Shown one piece after another: positions 26,719 through 36,179 of a DNA stretch of 64,000 bases. Position 1 is the first letter of the stretch, and every line of letters begins with the position of its first letter. The position numbers were made by a program, and so were the translations under genes. Below the pieces are notes generated by a model, which searched no databases, had not been told where the DNA came from, and worked only from the letters and a program-made list of their open reading frames with translations. Source of the stretch: JADHUC01 sp964623055 (lineage in GTDB: Bacteria; Planctomycetota; Planctomycetia; Pirellulales; Pirellulaceae); the NCBI GenBank assembly GCA_964623055.1, contig CAZURK010000005.1, forward strand, positions 68,505 through 132,504, written 5' to 3'.

Positions 26719-26877
26719 ATGAAGAAGATGGGACTTGTCACGCACGCAACAGTTCTTTCTTCAGTACATGACGAATTCAATACCAAGTACAACTTTCAGG
26801 CGAATGTGCAGGCAACTGTTGCCGATGTTGATGAATTCGCTGCCGCAACTTCGATCGCCGTTCCGGATAGGCGTTGA
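26719..26877 (+). CDS. Possible 52-residue ORF with strong ribosome site
   Basis: GAGGAGGA (26705-26712) is 6 bases before ATG 26719, giving a 52-residue product beginning MKKMGLVTHATVLSSVHDEF. No family is recognised and codon choice is unremarkable. It lies in the 407-base gap 26626-27032 before the first diheme protein gene. It may be a real small protein or the remaining 5' end of a deleted gene. The rest of the gap shows no other supported feature. Confidence 0.3.
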   Translation: MKKMGLVTHATVLSSVHDEFNTKYNFQANVQATVADVDEFAAATSIAVPDRR

Positions 26878-27032
26878 AAGAAGTACAGACGTCTTCTCCC
26901 AGAGATTAGGTGTCGCGCTACTGCTTCCCGCTGTATTGGACCTTCATCTTCACCGCGTACAATCAGTCCTGCTGGCGCACATCTGCGGCAAGTCAGATCT
27001 CCTGTCTTTCGATGAACTCGGAGGACCATAGC

Positions 27033-30000
27033 ATGTTATCGCGATGGCTCGTTACGGCGGCGGTGTTGCTCGGCTTGGCACCCGATGTGACCGGTTGGGC
27101 GGCGGACTCCAAGCCACTGGATCCAAACCAGGTCTACGCGAAGAAGGCCACTTGGGCCGAGACCATGCTCTTCACGCGGGTCAACTGCGCCGAGGGGCTC
27201 AAGGGTGCTCAGGAAGGTAAGCTGACATCCACTCCGCTGCCGGCAGTCTGGCGCAAGATGCAAGCCGACTGGCCCACCGAGTGCGCGTGGTTCTATCAAG
27301 ACCTGCCGGGCGTCCGCTACCTCGATTGGTTTCTCCAAGGCGGCAACCCGCACTTCGAACGCTGGATCATGGGCCTGACCTTGAAGCGGATCGGCGAGGC
27401 CGACGCCGGTTTGAACGAGGAACTCAACGATATGGTCCGTAATGGGCCTCCCGCGACCGAGCCGAAGTGGCTGGAACTGTACGCTCGGGCTCGGCGCTTC
27501 GAAGACATCGTCTACACGTGTCGCCGCATTTGGCTGGGCGAGTTGCGCAGTGGGTGTGAACGGCAAGCCGCGGAGATGATCCGCTCGAAGGTGCCCTCGG
27601 CCGACGTCCGTTGGACCGATCTGAGGCGCTGGGCGGGCCAGTGCGCCGCACCCGGCAAGGCGGTACACCCTGGAAGGATCGCAGAGTTGCGATCCGCGGT
27701 CGAGCTGTTGGCCGCGGCCTTGCCCGGCCGGTTCTCCGTTGCTGACGGTTTGCCGAGACAGATTGCCGACGCGGAGCCGAGATGGAACGGGGTGCTGGCC
27801 GCAATCGCGAAGCAGGACGAAAAGGCCATTGCGGAGTTGCCGGCGATCTCCGAGGAGATCCTCGCAGCGCGGCGATCGTTGCTGCGATCGCTGGCAGGGA
27901 TGAGGGAATACCTCGATCAGTGGCAAGCCGTTTTCTTGGAGACGGAATGGGAGGGACAGTTCGCTGTGCTGACCGACGAGCTGGACAACCGCGCATGGTT
28001 CGACGAAGTGGCCGAGCAGACGTTACGGCCGGATGCCCTGATCTTGCCCGGCGACCGCGACCCGACCGACGTCGTTCTTCGCCGCACGGCGGCTCTGCTG
28101 GCGGACGTAAAGCGACTGGGAGGCTCCGACCTGTCCGAAGCCGAACTCCATCTGGCTGCGCTCCAGAAGGCCGTCGCAGCCGTCGGCCCGGACCACGGCG
28201 AGGCCCGGTACGTGCTTTATGCCGATCTCTGTCGCCTGCGTCGGCAGATTGCCTTTCGCAATCCGCTCTTGGACTTCCAGGAACTGCTGTTCGTCAAGCG
28301 CCACCGCGCGATCTATCCGCACATGTGCGATCAGTACTACGGGATCGCCGCTCGGCCGGGCGGAGGTTTGTACTCGTTATCCGACCCGTTCGGACCCAGG
28401 AAAAAGGGGACAGGTCCAATTTGTGCGCAGCACCCTCCGGGCCGTTCCGGCAAATTGGACCTGTCCCCTTTTTCCGGACCGCGCGTGCGCGACGTGCTGG
28501 CCGACGGCGTAGTCCGCACCGGGCGTCTGAAGGGGCAGAAGCTCAGTGGCGGCCCGAACAAGCCGTGGAAGATCCGCTACGACGGGATGGGCCATTTGAC
28601 CGGCGACGAGACGGAGGGGGGATCGTTCCTGTCGCCCGACCTCTCCAGCGACGGCAACAGCATCGTGTTCGCTTACGTGGAGTGCACGGGCGACCGCAAC
28701 CACGTTCATCACACGGACCCAGGGCGCGGCCACTGGGCCGAAGGACGCTGTTACCACATTTTCAAAGTCAACGTGGACGGCTCCGATTTGGTGCAATTGA
28801 CCGACGGCACATGGAACGACTTCGATCCGCGCTGGCTGCCCAGCGGCCGGATCGCCTTCATCTCCGAGCGGCGTGGTGGTTACTTGCGCTGCGGCCGCGT
28901 CTGCCCGACATACACGCTGTACGACATGACCGCCGATGGCAGCGACATCCGCTGCCTCAGCCCGCACGAGACCAACGAGTGGCATCCGAGTGTGACGCAC
29001 GACGGTCGCATCGCCTGGACCCGATGGGATTACGTGGACCGCCATTTCTCCGCCGCCCACATGCCCTGGATCACCACCGTGGACGGCTGTGATCCCCGTC
29101 CCATACACGGCAATTATGCGTGGAAACGAAACCGGCCCGACATGGAGCTGAACCTGCGGGCCATTCCCAACTCGCCAAAATTCGTGGCCACCGCGGCGCC
29201 GCACCATGGCCAGGCGTTCGGCTCGCTGGTGATCATCGATCCGCGCGTGCGCGACGATGACGCCGGGTCGCCACTCAAGCGGCTGACGCCCGGTGTCGGC
29301 TTTCCCGAGACGGCGGACCGCGGCACGGAAACCTTCGGCGCCGCTTGGCCTCTGAGCGAGGACTATCATCTGTGCGTTTACGACGCGGGCACCAGGCGGG
29401 CGTCCCCGGGCGCCCCGAAGCCTTCTTACGCGAAGGCCAACGACGGCATCTACCTGGTCGATGCGTTCGGAAACCTGGAACTGGTGTACCGCGACCCGCA
29501 GATCTCCTGTCACCAGCCGATTCCGCTTATTCCGGGCCGAACGCCGCCTGTGGCGACCGAACACTGGCAGCGCCTAGCGGACGCTCGCCCGGCGGAGGCC
29601 ACCGTAGCCGTGATGGACGTCTACGACAGTTTGATGCCTTGGCCCGAGGACGTGAAGATCAGCAGCCTGCGGGTGTGGCAGATCTTGCCTCTTTCCGTGG
29701 CGCCCGCCGCCCGTAACAACGGCATCCAGGTGCCGAGGACCGGTTCGGTCAACACGGGCCGAGCCGTTCTGGGTACCGTGCCGGTCGAGGCCGACGGCAG
29801 CGCGCACCTCGTGCTGCCTGCCGGCAGGGAGGTATTCTTCCAGGCCCTGGACGACAAGGGTCTAGCGGTGCAGTCCATGCGATCGGGAACCCATTTCCAG
29901 CCCGGCGAGACCCGCGTTTGCCAGGGCTGTCACGAGCCGAAACACCGCACGCCGCGCAACTTCCCGCTTGAACCGATCGCGATGCGGCGATCTCCGTCGA

Positions 30001-30455
30001 GATTACAGCCGGACGTGGACGGGACAAATCCTTTCAGCTACGCCCGGCTGGTCCAACCCGTTTTGAACAAACACTGCACTGACTGCCACGCGAAGAACCG
30101 CGACACGGCCTGCCCGTTGGACGCCGAGCCGGTGCGCGTGCTGGGCGAAGCCTACATGGACCTGCCCACAACCTACTACGCGTCCTACGTCAGCCTGGCT
30201 CAGGAATACGGATTCTACGAATACGGCGCCGACGATGGACGAAGTCATCGGACGACGCCCGGCGAGTTCGGCGCACGGGCGTCGAAGCTCTACGAACTGC
30301 TGACCAAGGGCCATTACGACGTGCGGCTGCCGCCCGAAGACATGCACCGACTCACGGTCTGGCTCGATTCGTGTTCCATGTTCTACGGCGTGTACGAGAA
30401 AGAGGGAGGCGAGGCCCAACTGCGCGGCGAAGTCGTCCGCCCAACATTGGAGTGA
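27033..30455 (+). CDS. Secreted diheme beta-propeller protein, hydrazine synthase alpha-subunit type
   Basis: 1140 residues from ATG 27033, with GGAGG 8 bases upstream; the signal peptide is WLVTAAVLLGLAPDVTGWA. After a helical region comes the family hallmark LDFQELLFVKRH (near residue 415) and PGGGLYSL, then TolB/WD40-like propeller blades (SPDLSSDGNSIVFAYVE; VDGSDLVQLTDGTWNDFDPRW; IAFISERRGGYLRCG; HDGRIAWTRWDYVDRH). Two c-type haem motifs follow: CQGCH near 964 and CTDCH near 1015. This is the layout of HzsA, but no HzsB/HzsC genes are near, so an electron-transfer or oxidoreductase role is more likely than hydrazine synthesis. A palindromic repeat is inserted in frame near residue 455. 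Confidence 0.85.
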   Translation: MLSRWLVTAAVLLGLAPDVTGWAADSKPLDPNQVYAKKATWAETMLFTRVNCAEGLKGAQEGKLTSTPLPAVWRKMQADWPTECAWFYQDLPGVRYLDWFLQGGNPHFERWIMGLTLKRIGEADAGLNEELNDMVRNGPPATEPKWLELYARARRFEDIVYTCRRIWLGELRSGCERQAAEMIRSKVPSADVRWTDLRRWAGQCAAPGKAVHPGRIAELRSAVELLAAALPGRFSVADGLPRQIADAEPRWNGVLAAIAKQDEKAIAELPAISEEILAARRSLLRSLAGMREYLDQWQAVFLETEWEGQFAVLTDELDNRAWFDEVAEQTLRPDALILPGDRDPTDVVLRRTAALLADVKRLGGSDLSEAELHLAALQKAVAAVGPDHGEARYVLYADLCRLRRQIAFRNPLLDFQELLFVKRHRAIYPHMCDQYYGIAARPGGGLYSLSDPFGPRKKGTGPICAQHPPGRSGKLDLSPFSGPRVRDVLADGVVRTGRLKGQKLSGGPNKPWKIRYDGMGHLTGDETEGGSFLSPDLSSDGNSIVFAYVECTGDRNHVHHTDPGRGHWAEGRCYHIFKVNVDGSDLVQLTDGTWNDFDPRWLPSGRIAFISERRGGYLRCGRVCPTYTLYDMTADGSDIRCLSPHETNEWHPSVTHDGRIAWTRWDYVDRHFSAAHMPWITTVDGCDPRPIHGNYAWKRNRPDMELNLRAIPNSPKFVATAAPHHGQAFGSLVIIDPRVRDDDAGSPLKRLTPGVGFPETADRGTETFGAAWPLSEDYHLCVYDAGTRRASPGAPKPSYAKANDGIYLVDAFGNLELVYRDPQISCHQPIPLIPGRTPPVATEHWQRLADARPAEATVAVMDVYDSLMPWPEDVKISSLRVWQILPLSVAPAARNNGIQVPRTGSVNTGRAVLGTVPVEADGSAHLVLPAGREVFFQALDDKGLAVQSMRSGTHFQPGETRVCQGCHEPKHRTPRNFPLEPIAMRRSPSRLQPDVDGTNPFSYARLVQPVLNKHCTDCHAKNRDTACPLDAEPVRVLGEAYMDLPTTYYASYVSLAQEYGFYEYGADDGRSHRTTPGEFGARASKLYELLTKGHYDVRLPPEDMHRLTVWLDSCSMFYGVYEKEGGEAQLRGEVVRPTLE
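28391..28480. repeat. Palindromic element inserted in frame inside the first diheme gene
   Basis: Perfect 23-bp inverted arms lie at 28401-28423 (beginning AAAAAGGGGACAGGTCCAAT) and 28451-28473, with a 27-base loop. CGGACC flanks it on both sides (28391-28396 and 28475-28480), like a target duplication. The unit from one CGGACC to the next is 84 bases, a multiple of three, so it adds 28 codons without breaking the frame. Confidence 0.9.
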
Positions 30456-30935
30456 ACTCGTCGACTGGTTTTCACCGCGGCAGTTTCGCCACATGCCAAA
30501 TGAGAAAGTACGATGGGATGAGTGCAGCAGCCAGGTTATCGCTTCTGCTGATGCTCGTCTGTCCCCGCCCTCTGCCAGCACCCCAGGGCAACTTCGGAGG
30601 AGTCGCCGGGGAAGAAGCGGAAAAGAGTTGTGTCTATCGGCTGGGAAGGTTATGCCGTTTGGTTCAGAACGAAAGACCTCTTCGCCGGGCTTGGTGATCC
30701 GATTGTCTTGCCAGGCCGTCCGGCTGCGTCACGTCGATCACCCGCGCATCTTCATCGACGTGTAGGAAGGACTTGGCAGGGTAGATGCAATGGACATCCG
30801 GATGACGATCGCCGGGCCCCGTACCGAGGGCTCAACTGGCAGGTCACTGGTGTTCTGATAGAATGATCGGTGATGGCTTTGTAGCTTACCGCAAGGCCAC
30901 ATGGACGCTCCACGTCTTCTGCAGAGGAAATCGCT
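30456..30935 (+). other. 480-base gap with no supported gene
   Basis: The gap separates the two diheme protein genes. It carries several overlapping short open frames on the plus strand, none with a ribosome site plus recognisable protein sequence. A stretch at about 30630-30765 (WEGYAVWFRTKDLFAGLGDP; LRHVDHPRIFIDV) reads somewhat protein-like in shifting frames and could be a decayed gene remnant. GAGGA at 30923-30927 is the ribosome site of the next gene. Confidence 0.4.
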
Positions 30936-33854
30936 ATGCGTCCCACGCATTCCCTCGTAACGCTCAGCGTCTGGCTGGCTCTGTCTGTCGGTGCCGCGCA
31001 AGAGGCGACCACTAATTCCAGTGGGATCCTGTCCCAGGCAGAACCGGCAGTTCTCACCGCAGGACAACTCGAAGCGGACTGGCTCGGTGAAAACGCGGTT
31101 CGAGGGATTCCCGTAGCTCGTACGGGAAGCGTCACTGCGGAGGAAGACGCGGCGGGCGGGTGCGACGGCATTATGAATGGGAAGTGGGGATTCCACACGG
31201 CCCTGGAAGACGACCCCTGGTGGCAGATCGATTTGAAGCGGTCCATGCGGCTGGATCAGATTCACATATACAACCGATGCGACCACACGGCTGGCCGGGC
31301 TTCGAGGCTCGCGATCCTGGTCTCCGGCGATGCCAACGAGTGGGAAGAAGTGTATCAGCACAACGGAACGGTGTTCTACGGTCACACGGACGCCAAGCCG
31401 CTGGTCGTCGATCTTATTGGAGCCACGGCAAGGTACGTGCGGATCCAACTACCAGGGAGAACCTGCCTCCATCTCGACGAGGTCGAGGTTTACGAGACGG
31501 GATTCTACACAGAAACGAATCGTTCCGTGGAGACCGACCTCGCCACCCAGAGCAGCACGTGCGAGCACTCGACGCGGTCGCTCCCGGCTCACAATTCGGG
31601 TTCCCCGATTCTGCCAACCACGCAGCGCGTGGAAGGTTATGCAACGTCCGTAGCCGTCCAGCGCGGCTTGTTGTTAGCGGCGGACCTCATGCAAATGGGC
31701 GTGGACGTGGGGGCAGAGATCGAGACGCTCCAGAAGGTCGCTCAACAATTGCAGCAGCCGACCGACATGCCCGAGCACAATCGCAGGCAGTTGTATTTGC
31801 AGGTTCGCCGCGCGATCCACAACATGAGCTTGTCGAATCCGGTGTTGGACTTTGACGACTTGCTGTTTGTGAAGCGTCATCCGTCGGCCTACGCTCACAT
31901 GTCGGACCAGTACTATGGCTGGTGGTCGCGCCCGGGCGGTGGGTTGTACATCCTCGAGGACTTCAAGACCGATCACGCGAAACTCCGTTGCTTGACCCTT
32001 GATCTTCCGCCGGGGAACATCCTCCGGCCCGATATTTCCCACGACGCCCAAAAGGTCCTCTTCAGCTACGGGAAGTTCTATCCCGGCCTGCATGGCGAGA
32101 AGAACAAGCTGGACAAGGGCAACATCCCGGAAGACGCCTTCTATCATCTCTATGAGATGAATCTGGACGGCACAGATCTCAGGCGGCTGACCCGTGGCAA
32201 GTACGACGACTTCGATGGCCGCTATCTTCCCAACGGCGAGATCGTCTTTCTTTCCACGCGACGGGGACAATACATCCAGTGCGGCAAAGCCAGCGGGATG
32301 GCCAGCATCGACGGGGCCCTCCCCGACAGCTACGTCCGTTGCGGCGGCGGCCCGGAGCGGCCGGTGGCCGTGTATACTCTGCACGTGATGGACGCCGACG
32401 GTGGCAACCTACGGCAGATTTCCGCTTTTGAAGAATTCGAGTGGACGCCCAGCGTGCATCACGACGGCCGCATCCTCTACGCTCGTTGGGATTACGTCGA
32501 TCGCAGTGGTCAGCCCTTCATGAGTCTCTGGTCGACGCTCCCGGATGGTACCAACATGCGGGCGGTGTTCGGCAACTACGATCAGAAGCCCTTTTCGACG
32601 TTCGAGCCGCGCAGCATCCCCGGCTCTCAGAAGATCGTTTTCACCGCTTCCGCGCATCACGCGGGCACCGGTGGGAGCCTCGTGCTGCTGGACGTGGCCA
32701 AGGGAGATGGGGGCGACGCACCAATCACACGATTGACTCCTGAAGTGCCTTTCCCAGAGATTGAAGGATGGCCTGAGAGCTTTTTCGCGAATCCTTGTCC
32801 ACTTACGGAGGACTACTACTTGGTCGCATGGAGCAATCAGCCGCTCCGACAAATGGCGAGGAAGTTTACCGGCTTTGGGATCTACCTTTTCGACGCCTTC
32901 GGCAACCTCAATCTGATTCATCGCGACCCTGAGATCTCGTGCATGTATCCGCTGTCCATCCGCCGTCGCAATCGCCCCGCCGAGGTGGCTTCATCGGTCG
33001 ACTGGGACGCGTCCCAGACGGGCCAGATGCTCGTTCTCGACGTGTATCGTGGACTCGAAGCGATCCCGCGAGGGACAATCCGCAAGCTGCGGCTGGTGGG
33101 CATCCCGGTCAAGACCCACCCGGTCATGCACAACCCGCCGATCGGCCTGACGCACGACGACCCAGGGAAGTTCGTCATGGGGACGGTTCCCGTCGAAGAG
33201 GACGGATCAGCCTACTTCCAAGTCCCGTCGGGTGTGAATTTCTTCATGCAGGCTTTGGACGGTGACGGAAAGGCCGTTCAGACGATGCGGAGCGTGACCT
33301 ACGTCCAGCCGGGCCAAACGTTCACGTGCGTCGGTTGCCATGAGCCACGGAATACGAGCCCGCCGAACCGATCGTCGCTTGCGGCCGAGCGAGAGCCCTC
33401 GAAGATTTCGCTTGGGCCAAAAGGCTCGTGGCCATTAGACTACCAGGTGCTCGTGCAGCCCGTGTTGGAACGCCGCTGTGTCGAGTGTCACAAGCCTGAC
33501 GGAGAGTGTGCAACGTTCGTCCTGACTGCGGACAAGTCATACGACAGTCTGGTCAATTACGGCGATCCCAGTTTGCGAGCGCACGTCGTCACGCGATTCC
33601 GCCAAGGTCGCTCGACGGTTGGCGGATGTGCCGCTGCGGCGAATCCGATCCTGAAACTGATGGAAGGGGGGCACTACGACGTTGTACTCGGGCCCGACGA
33701 GAAAGATCGCTTGATCACTTGGATGGACACCTACGCCCAACGACTTGGTTCATTCAGCAAGAAGCAGGAGGATCAACTGGTCCGGCTTCGGCAACGGATG
33801 GCAGGAATCCTGGCCAGTGAAAGCGAACTCGCCGAAAGCAATGGCGACCACTAG
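30936..33854 (+). CDS. Secreted diheme propeller protein with discoidin-like N-terminal domain
   Basis: 972 residues; GAGGA precedes ATG 30936. Signal peptide near residues 1-21 (LSVWLALSVGAAQ). Residues about 65-190 form an F5/8 type C (discoidin-like) carbohydrate-binding module: GCDGIMNGKWGFHT, DPWWQIDLKRSMRLDQIHIYNR, ARYVRIQLPG and LHLDEVEVYE. Then come LDFDDLLFVKRH and PGGGLYIL, a TolB-like propeller (RPDISHDAQKVLFSYG; LDGTDLRRLTRGKYDDFDGRYLPNGEIVFLSTRRGQY), and two c-type haem motifs, CVGCH (about 801) and CVECH (about 849). It is a paralogue of the upstream diheme protein but lacks the inserted repeat and has a different N-terminus. The discoidin module suggests attachment to a surface glycan. 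Confidence 0.85.
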   Translation: MRPTHSLVTLSVWLALSVGAAQEATTNSSGILSQAEPAVLTAGQLEADWLGENAVRGIPVARTGSVTAEEDAAGGCDGIMNGKWGFHTALEDDPWWQIDLKRSMRLDQIHIYNRCDHTAGRASRLAILVSGDANEWEEVYQHNGTVFYGHTDAKPLVVDLIGATARYVRIQLPGRTCLHLDEVEVYETGFYTETNRSVETDLATQSSTCEHSTRSLPAHNSGSPILPTTQRVEGYATSVAVQRGLLLAADLMQMGVDVGAEIETLQKVAQQLQQPTDMPEHNRRQLYLQVRRAIHNMSLSNPVLDFDDLLFVKRHPSAYAHMSDQYYGWWSRPGGGLYILEDFKTDHAKLRCLTLDLPPGNILRPDISHDAQKVLFSYGKFYPGLHGEKNKLDKGNIPEDAFYHLYEMNLDGTDLRRLTRGKYDDFDGRYLPNGEIVFLSTRRGQYIQCGKASGMASIDGALPDSYVRCGGGPERPVAVYTLHVMDADGGNLRQISAFEEFEWTPSVHHDGRILYARWDYVDRSGQPFMSLWSTLPDGTNMRAVFGNYDQKPFSTFEPRSIPGSQKIVFTASAHHAGTGGSLVLLDVAKGDGGDAPITRLTPEVPFPEIEGWPESFFANPCPLTEDYYLVAWSNQPLRQMARKFTGFGIYLFDAFGNLNLIHRDPEISCMYPLSIRRRNRPAEVASSVDWDASQTGQMLVLDVYRGLEAIPRGTIRKLRLVGIPVKTHPVMHNPPIGLTHDDPGKFVMGTVPVEEDGSAYFQVPSGVNFFMQALDGDGKAVQTMRSVTYVQPGQTFTCVGCHEPRNTSPPNRSSLAAEREPSKISLGPKGSWPLDYQVLVQPVLERRCVECHKPDGECATFVLTADKSYDSLVNYGDPSLRAHVVTRFRQGRSTVGGCAAAANPILKLMEGGHYDVVLGPDEKDRLITWMDTYAQRLGSFSKKQEDQLVRLRQRMAGILASESELAESNGDH

Positions 33855-33915
33855 CACCAAACAGTATTCTGGCTAAGTCACGTTGCCTTCGAGGTCGAAC
33901 GTTTCCACCTGATCT

Positions 33916-33980
33916 GTGGCTGTCCTGAATCCGTGGGGCTGAATCGCGCCTGGTATTCCCCACTGATTCAGGACGACCAC
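33916..33980. repeat. Imperfect long hairpin in gap before sigma factor gene
   Basis: In the 347-base gap 33855-34201, GTGGCTGTCCTGAATCCGTG (from 33916) pairs with GATTCAGGACGACCAC (ending 33980), giving 23-bp arms with three mismatches and a 19-base loop. No T-run follows, so this is a dispersed palindrome more than a terminator. No promoter was identified with confidence in the remainder of the gap. Confidence 0.6.
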
Positions 33981-34201
33981 GGATTGTCCTCGTACAACAC
34001 CGTACGATCCCACGATCTGGGCAGAAGCAGGAGATGCCATTTGGTGCGGACCCCGTCGAGCTCAGACCTTCCGCTTGACTCACAATTGGGCAAATTCGCT
34101 TTTTTCGGCAGAATTTGGACTAGGAGGTTGCGCCGCAGCCAAGACGACCATCCAATGCTATAGAGAGCGAGCATCCAACAGGGCGTGCATTGGGGAAAAC
34201 G

Positions 34202-34726
34202 ATGAGCAACCGGATCCAGCGGCTGTTGAATCTGCTCGAATCGGACGGGAGACGCATTCACGTGCTGCTGACCCGACTGACTCTGTGCGAGAACACGGCC
34301 GAGGACCTCATGCAAGAGCTGTTCATTCGATTGAGCAAATCCGAGTCTTTTGACCAAGCGAACGATCAAACGGCTTACGCGATTCGAGCGGCTACGAATT
34401 TGGCTTTCGAATGGAGACGAAAACAGCGGCGGACTATCCGTTCGCAAAGCCTGACAGACGAGCCGATCGCTCGAAACACGTCACCGGCGGACATGCTCGA
34501 ACGTGAGGAACAACACGCCCGCGTTTTACAGGCGTTGGACAAGATGTCGGATCTCAGTCGTCAGGTGATTGTCCTGCATCGACTGGACGGTGAATCTTAC
34601 GATGCGATTGCGTCGCAATTGGGCAAAACGCCCCACCAGGTGCGTGCCATCTGCAGCAAAGCGATAAGCCAACTCCGAGATTTGCTCGGCGGTTCGCATG
34701 CAGTTTGTAAGGAGGAATCCAAATGA
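34202..34726 (+). CDS. ECF-type RNA polymerase sigma factor
   Basis: 174 residues from ATG 34202, with GGGG 6-9 bases upstream; a TTG at 34190 is less likely. Region 2 is TRLTLCENTAEDLMQELFIRL followed by AYAIRAATNLAFEWRRKQRR, and region 4 is ALDKMSDLSRQVIVLHRLDGESYDAIASQLGKTPHQVRAICSKAISQLRDLL, with the usual helix-turn-helix. The gene overlaps the following membrane protein by four bases (ATGA), and AAGGAGG for that protein lies within this gene, the standard arrangement of a sigma factor with its anti-sigma factor. Target promoters are not known. Confidence 0.9.
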   Translation: MSNRIQRLLNLLESDGRRIHVLLTRLTLCENTAEDLMQELFIRLSKSESFDQANDQTAYAIRAATNLAFEWRRKQRRTIRSQSLTDEPIARNTSPADMLEREEQHARVLQALDKMSDLSRQVIVLHRLDGESYDAIASQLGKTPHQVRAICSKAISQLRDLLGGSHAVCKEESK

Positions 34727-35913
34727 CTGGTTCACACGAAGATATCCTGCAGCAGGTCGATCAACTCAAGAACATCACGCCGTCGGAGGATTCAACTCGA
34801 CGTGCTATTTCCAGGTCTCGTAGCGCATTGGTCGATCGACAGCCCAAGACCACTCCAGTTGAAACCAAACGGAATGCCCGTCGGATCACTTGGCGGCTTG
34901 CCCTGGGCGGCTGCGCGGCAGCAATGATTGTGATGGTCGCGTGTTTCGCTGTGCTGAGCCGAGGCTCGGTAGCGTTCGCCGAAGTACAGCAACAGATCAG
35001 GCAACTGCGCACCGTGACGTATAACTTCATCAGTGGCGACAAAGATAATAGGATTACGACTCGACACGTTGTCTCGGGTACTCGAGAGCGTGCCGATTGG
35101 CCCGGCCATACGCGGATTCGTGTCCCCGACAAGAAAACGGTTTTGCTGATCAATCACAATGACCGAACGGCTGTGTTTTCGCACGACAACTCGGGCGAGG
35201 AACGCAAAGCGATCGATATTTACGGTCGACTTACTACGATCGCCGAGTCATCCGTAAAGGAGATCGGGAAACGCACCATAGATGGAAAACGAGCGGTTGG
35301 ATTCGAGGTTCTCGAAACGGGACTGCCTGACGAGAAGCCGATGTTGGTCTGGGTCGATCCATCAACGCGACTTCCCATCAAGATCGTAGCAGGTGGCAAT
35401 CGCGTGATGTGCGATTTCGGGTTCAACACCCATGTACCTGAGGACTTGTTTGAGCTTACGGTCCCCGATGGGTATTTCGTTGAAAACCGATACGAGGCAC
35501 TCCAAGCCGCGATTACCCTTGAAGAAAGCGCACAGCAGGGGTACACATCGTTGGTCACGGATCCCAATCGTTCGCCCCAACAGACAATCGAGGCCTACCT
35601 CGCACTCGCCGCCGCCGGAAAGTCCGAACTGGTGCAGAAACTGCAACGACAGCCAACTTCGGACGACGTTCGTGAATTGGATGGATTTCGAGAACTCAAA
35701 CTCAATAGAACCTACGTGACAGATACATCCGCATTCGGAGTCACATCGGCGGCGATTTCGTATCGCAGTGAGCGACGTGCGATGGTATTCACACTGAAGT
35801 CGTTTGATGGAAACTGGCTGATCGACGACATCGACCTGGAATCGGCTGACGGCGTACAGGATGAGCTCAAGCGTTTCCTGGCCGAATATCCGGATGCGAA
35901 GGAACTCGAGTAG
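34723..35913 (+). CDS. Single-pass membrane protein, probable anti-sigma factor with lipoprotein-sorting-like domain
   Basis: 396 residues. The N-terminal 50 residues are cytoplasmic and charged. One membrane helix lies at about 59-78 (GGCAAAMIVMVACFAVLSRG). The exterior part begins with AFAEVQQQIRQLRTVTYNF and has the beta-rich pattern of LolA/LppX-like or outer-membrane lipoprotein-sorting domains (KRTIDGKRAVGFEVLETGLPDEKPMLVWVDPSTRLPIKI). Proteins of this build are commonly encoded directly after planctomycete ECF sigma factors. Translational coupling with the sigma gene supports a role in sequestering it until an envelope signal arrives. There is no recognisable zinc-binding anti-sigma motif, so the mechanism is inferred. 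Confidence 0.75.
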   Translation: MTGSHEDILQQVDQLKNITPSEDSTRRAISRSRSALVDRQPKTTPVETKRNARRITWRLALGGCAAAMIVMVACFAVLSRGSVAFAEVQQQIRQLRTVTYNFISGDKDNRITTRHVVSGTRERADWPGHTRIRVPDKKTVLLINHNDRTAVFSHDNSGEERKAIDIYGRLTTIAESSVKEIGKRTIDGKRAVGFEVLETGLPDEKPMLVWVDPSTRLPIKIVAGGNRVMCDFGFNTHVPEDLFELTVPDGYFVENRYEALQAAITLEESAQQGYTSLVTDPNRSPQQTIEAYLALAAAGKSELVQKLQRQPTSDDVRELDGFRELKLNRTYVTDTSAFGVTSAAISYRSERRAMVFTLKSFDGNWLIDDIDLESADGVQDELKRFLAEYPDAKELE

Positions 35914-36179
35914 CTGACGCTACGATCGACGTCTCGGTTCCAGACCGGTTCACGAATTTGGCCTGCCGGCACCTCTCCAACGCGCACTACAGCATCCTCA
36001 AAGCCGGGCGGCGCTGTCAAATGTCGATGTCGTAAGGTATTCTCTGGTATTCACTTGCGAAGTCGGAAGCATCTTCTTCGAATGTTTCCTCGTGCGCCGA
36101 ATGGAATCTGGCCAAGAAATCCAAAAAATCGCGCGCCCCTTAATCTGCTGGACGTCGCCCGAACAGGTAAGGGTACGGC

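Noticed and set aside
27033..33854. Hydrazine synthase of anammox metabolism
   Set aside because: Only alpha-type proteins occur; the beta and gamma subunits are absent and one paralogue has a glycan-binding domain.
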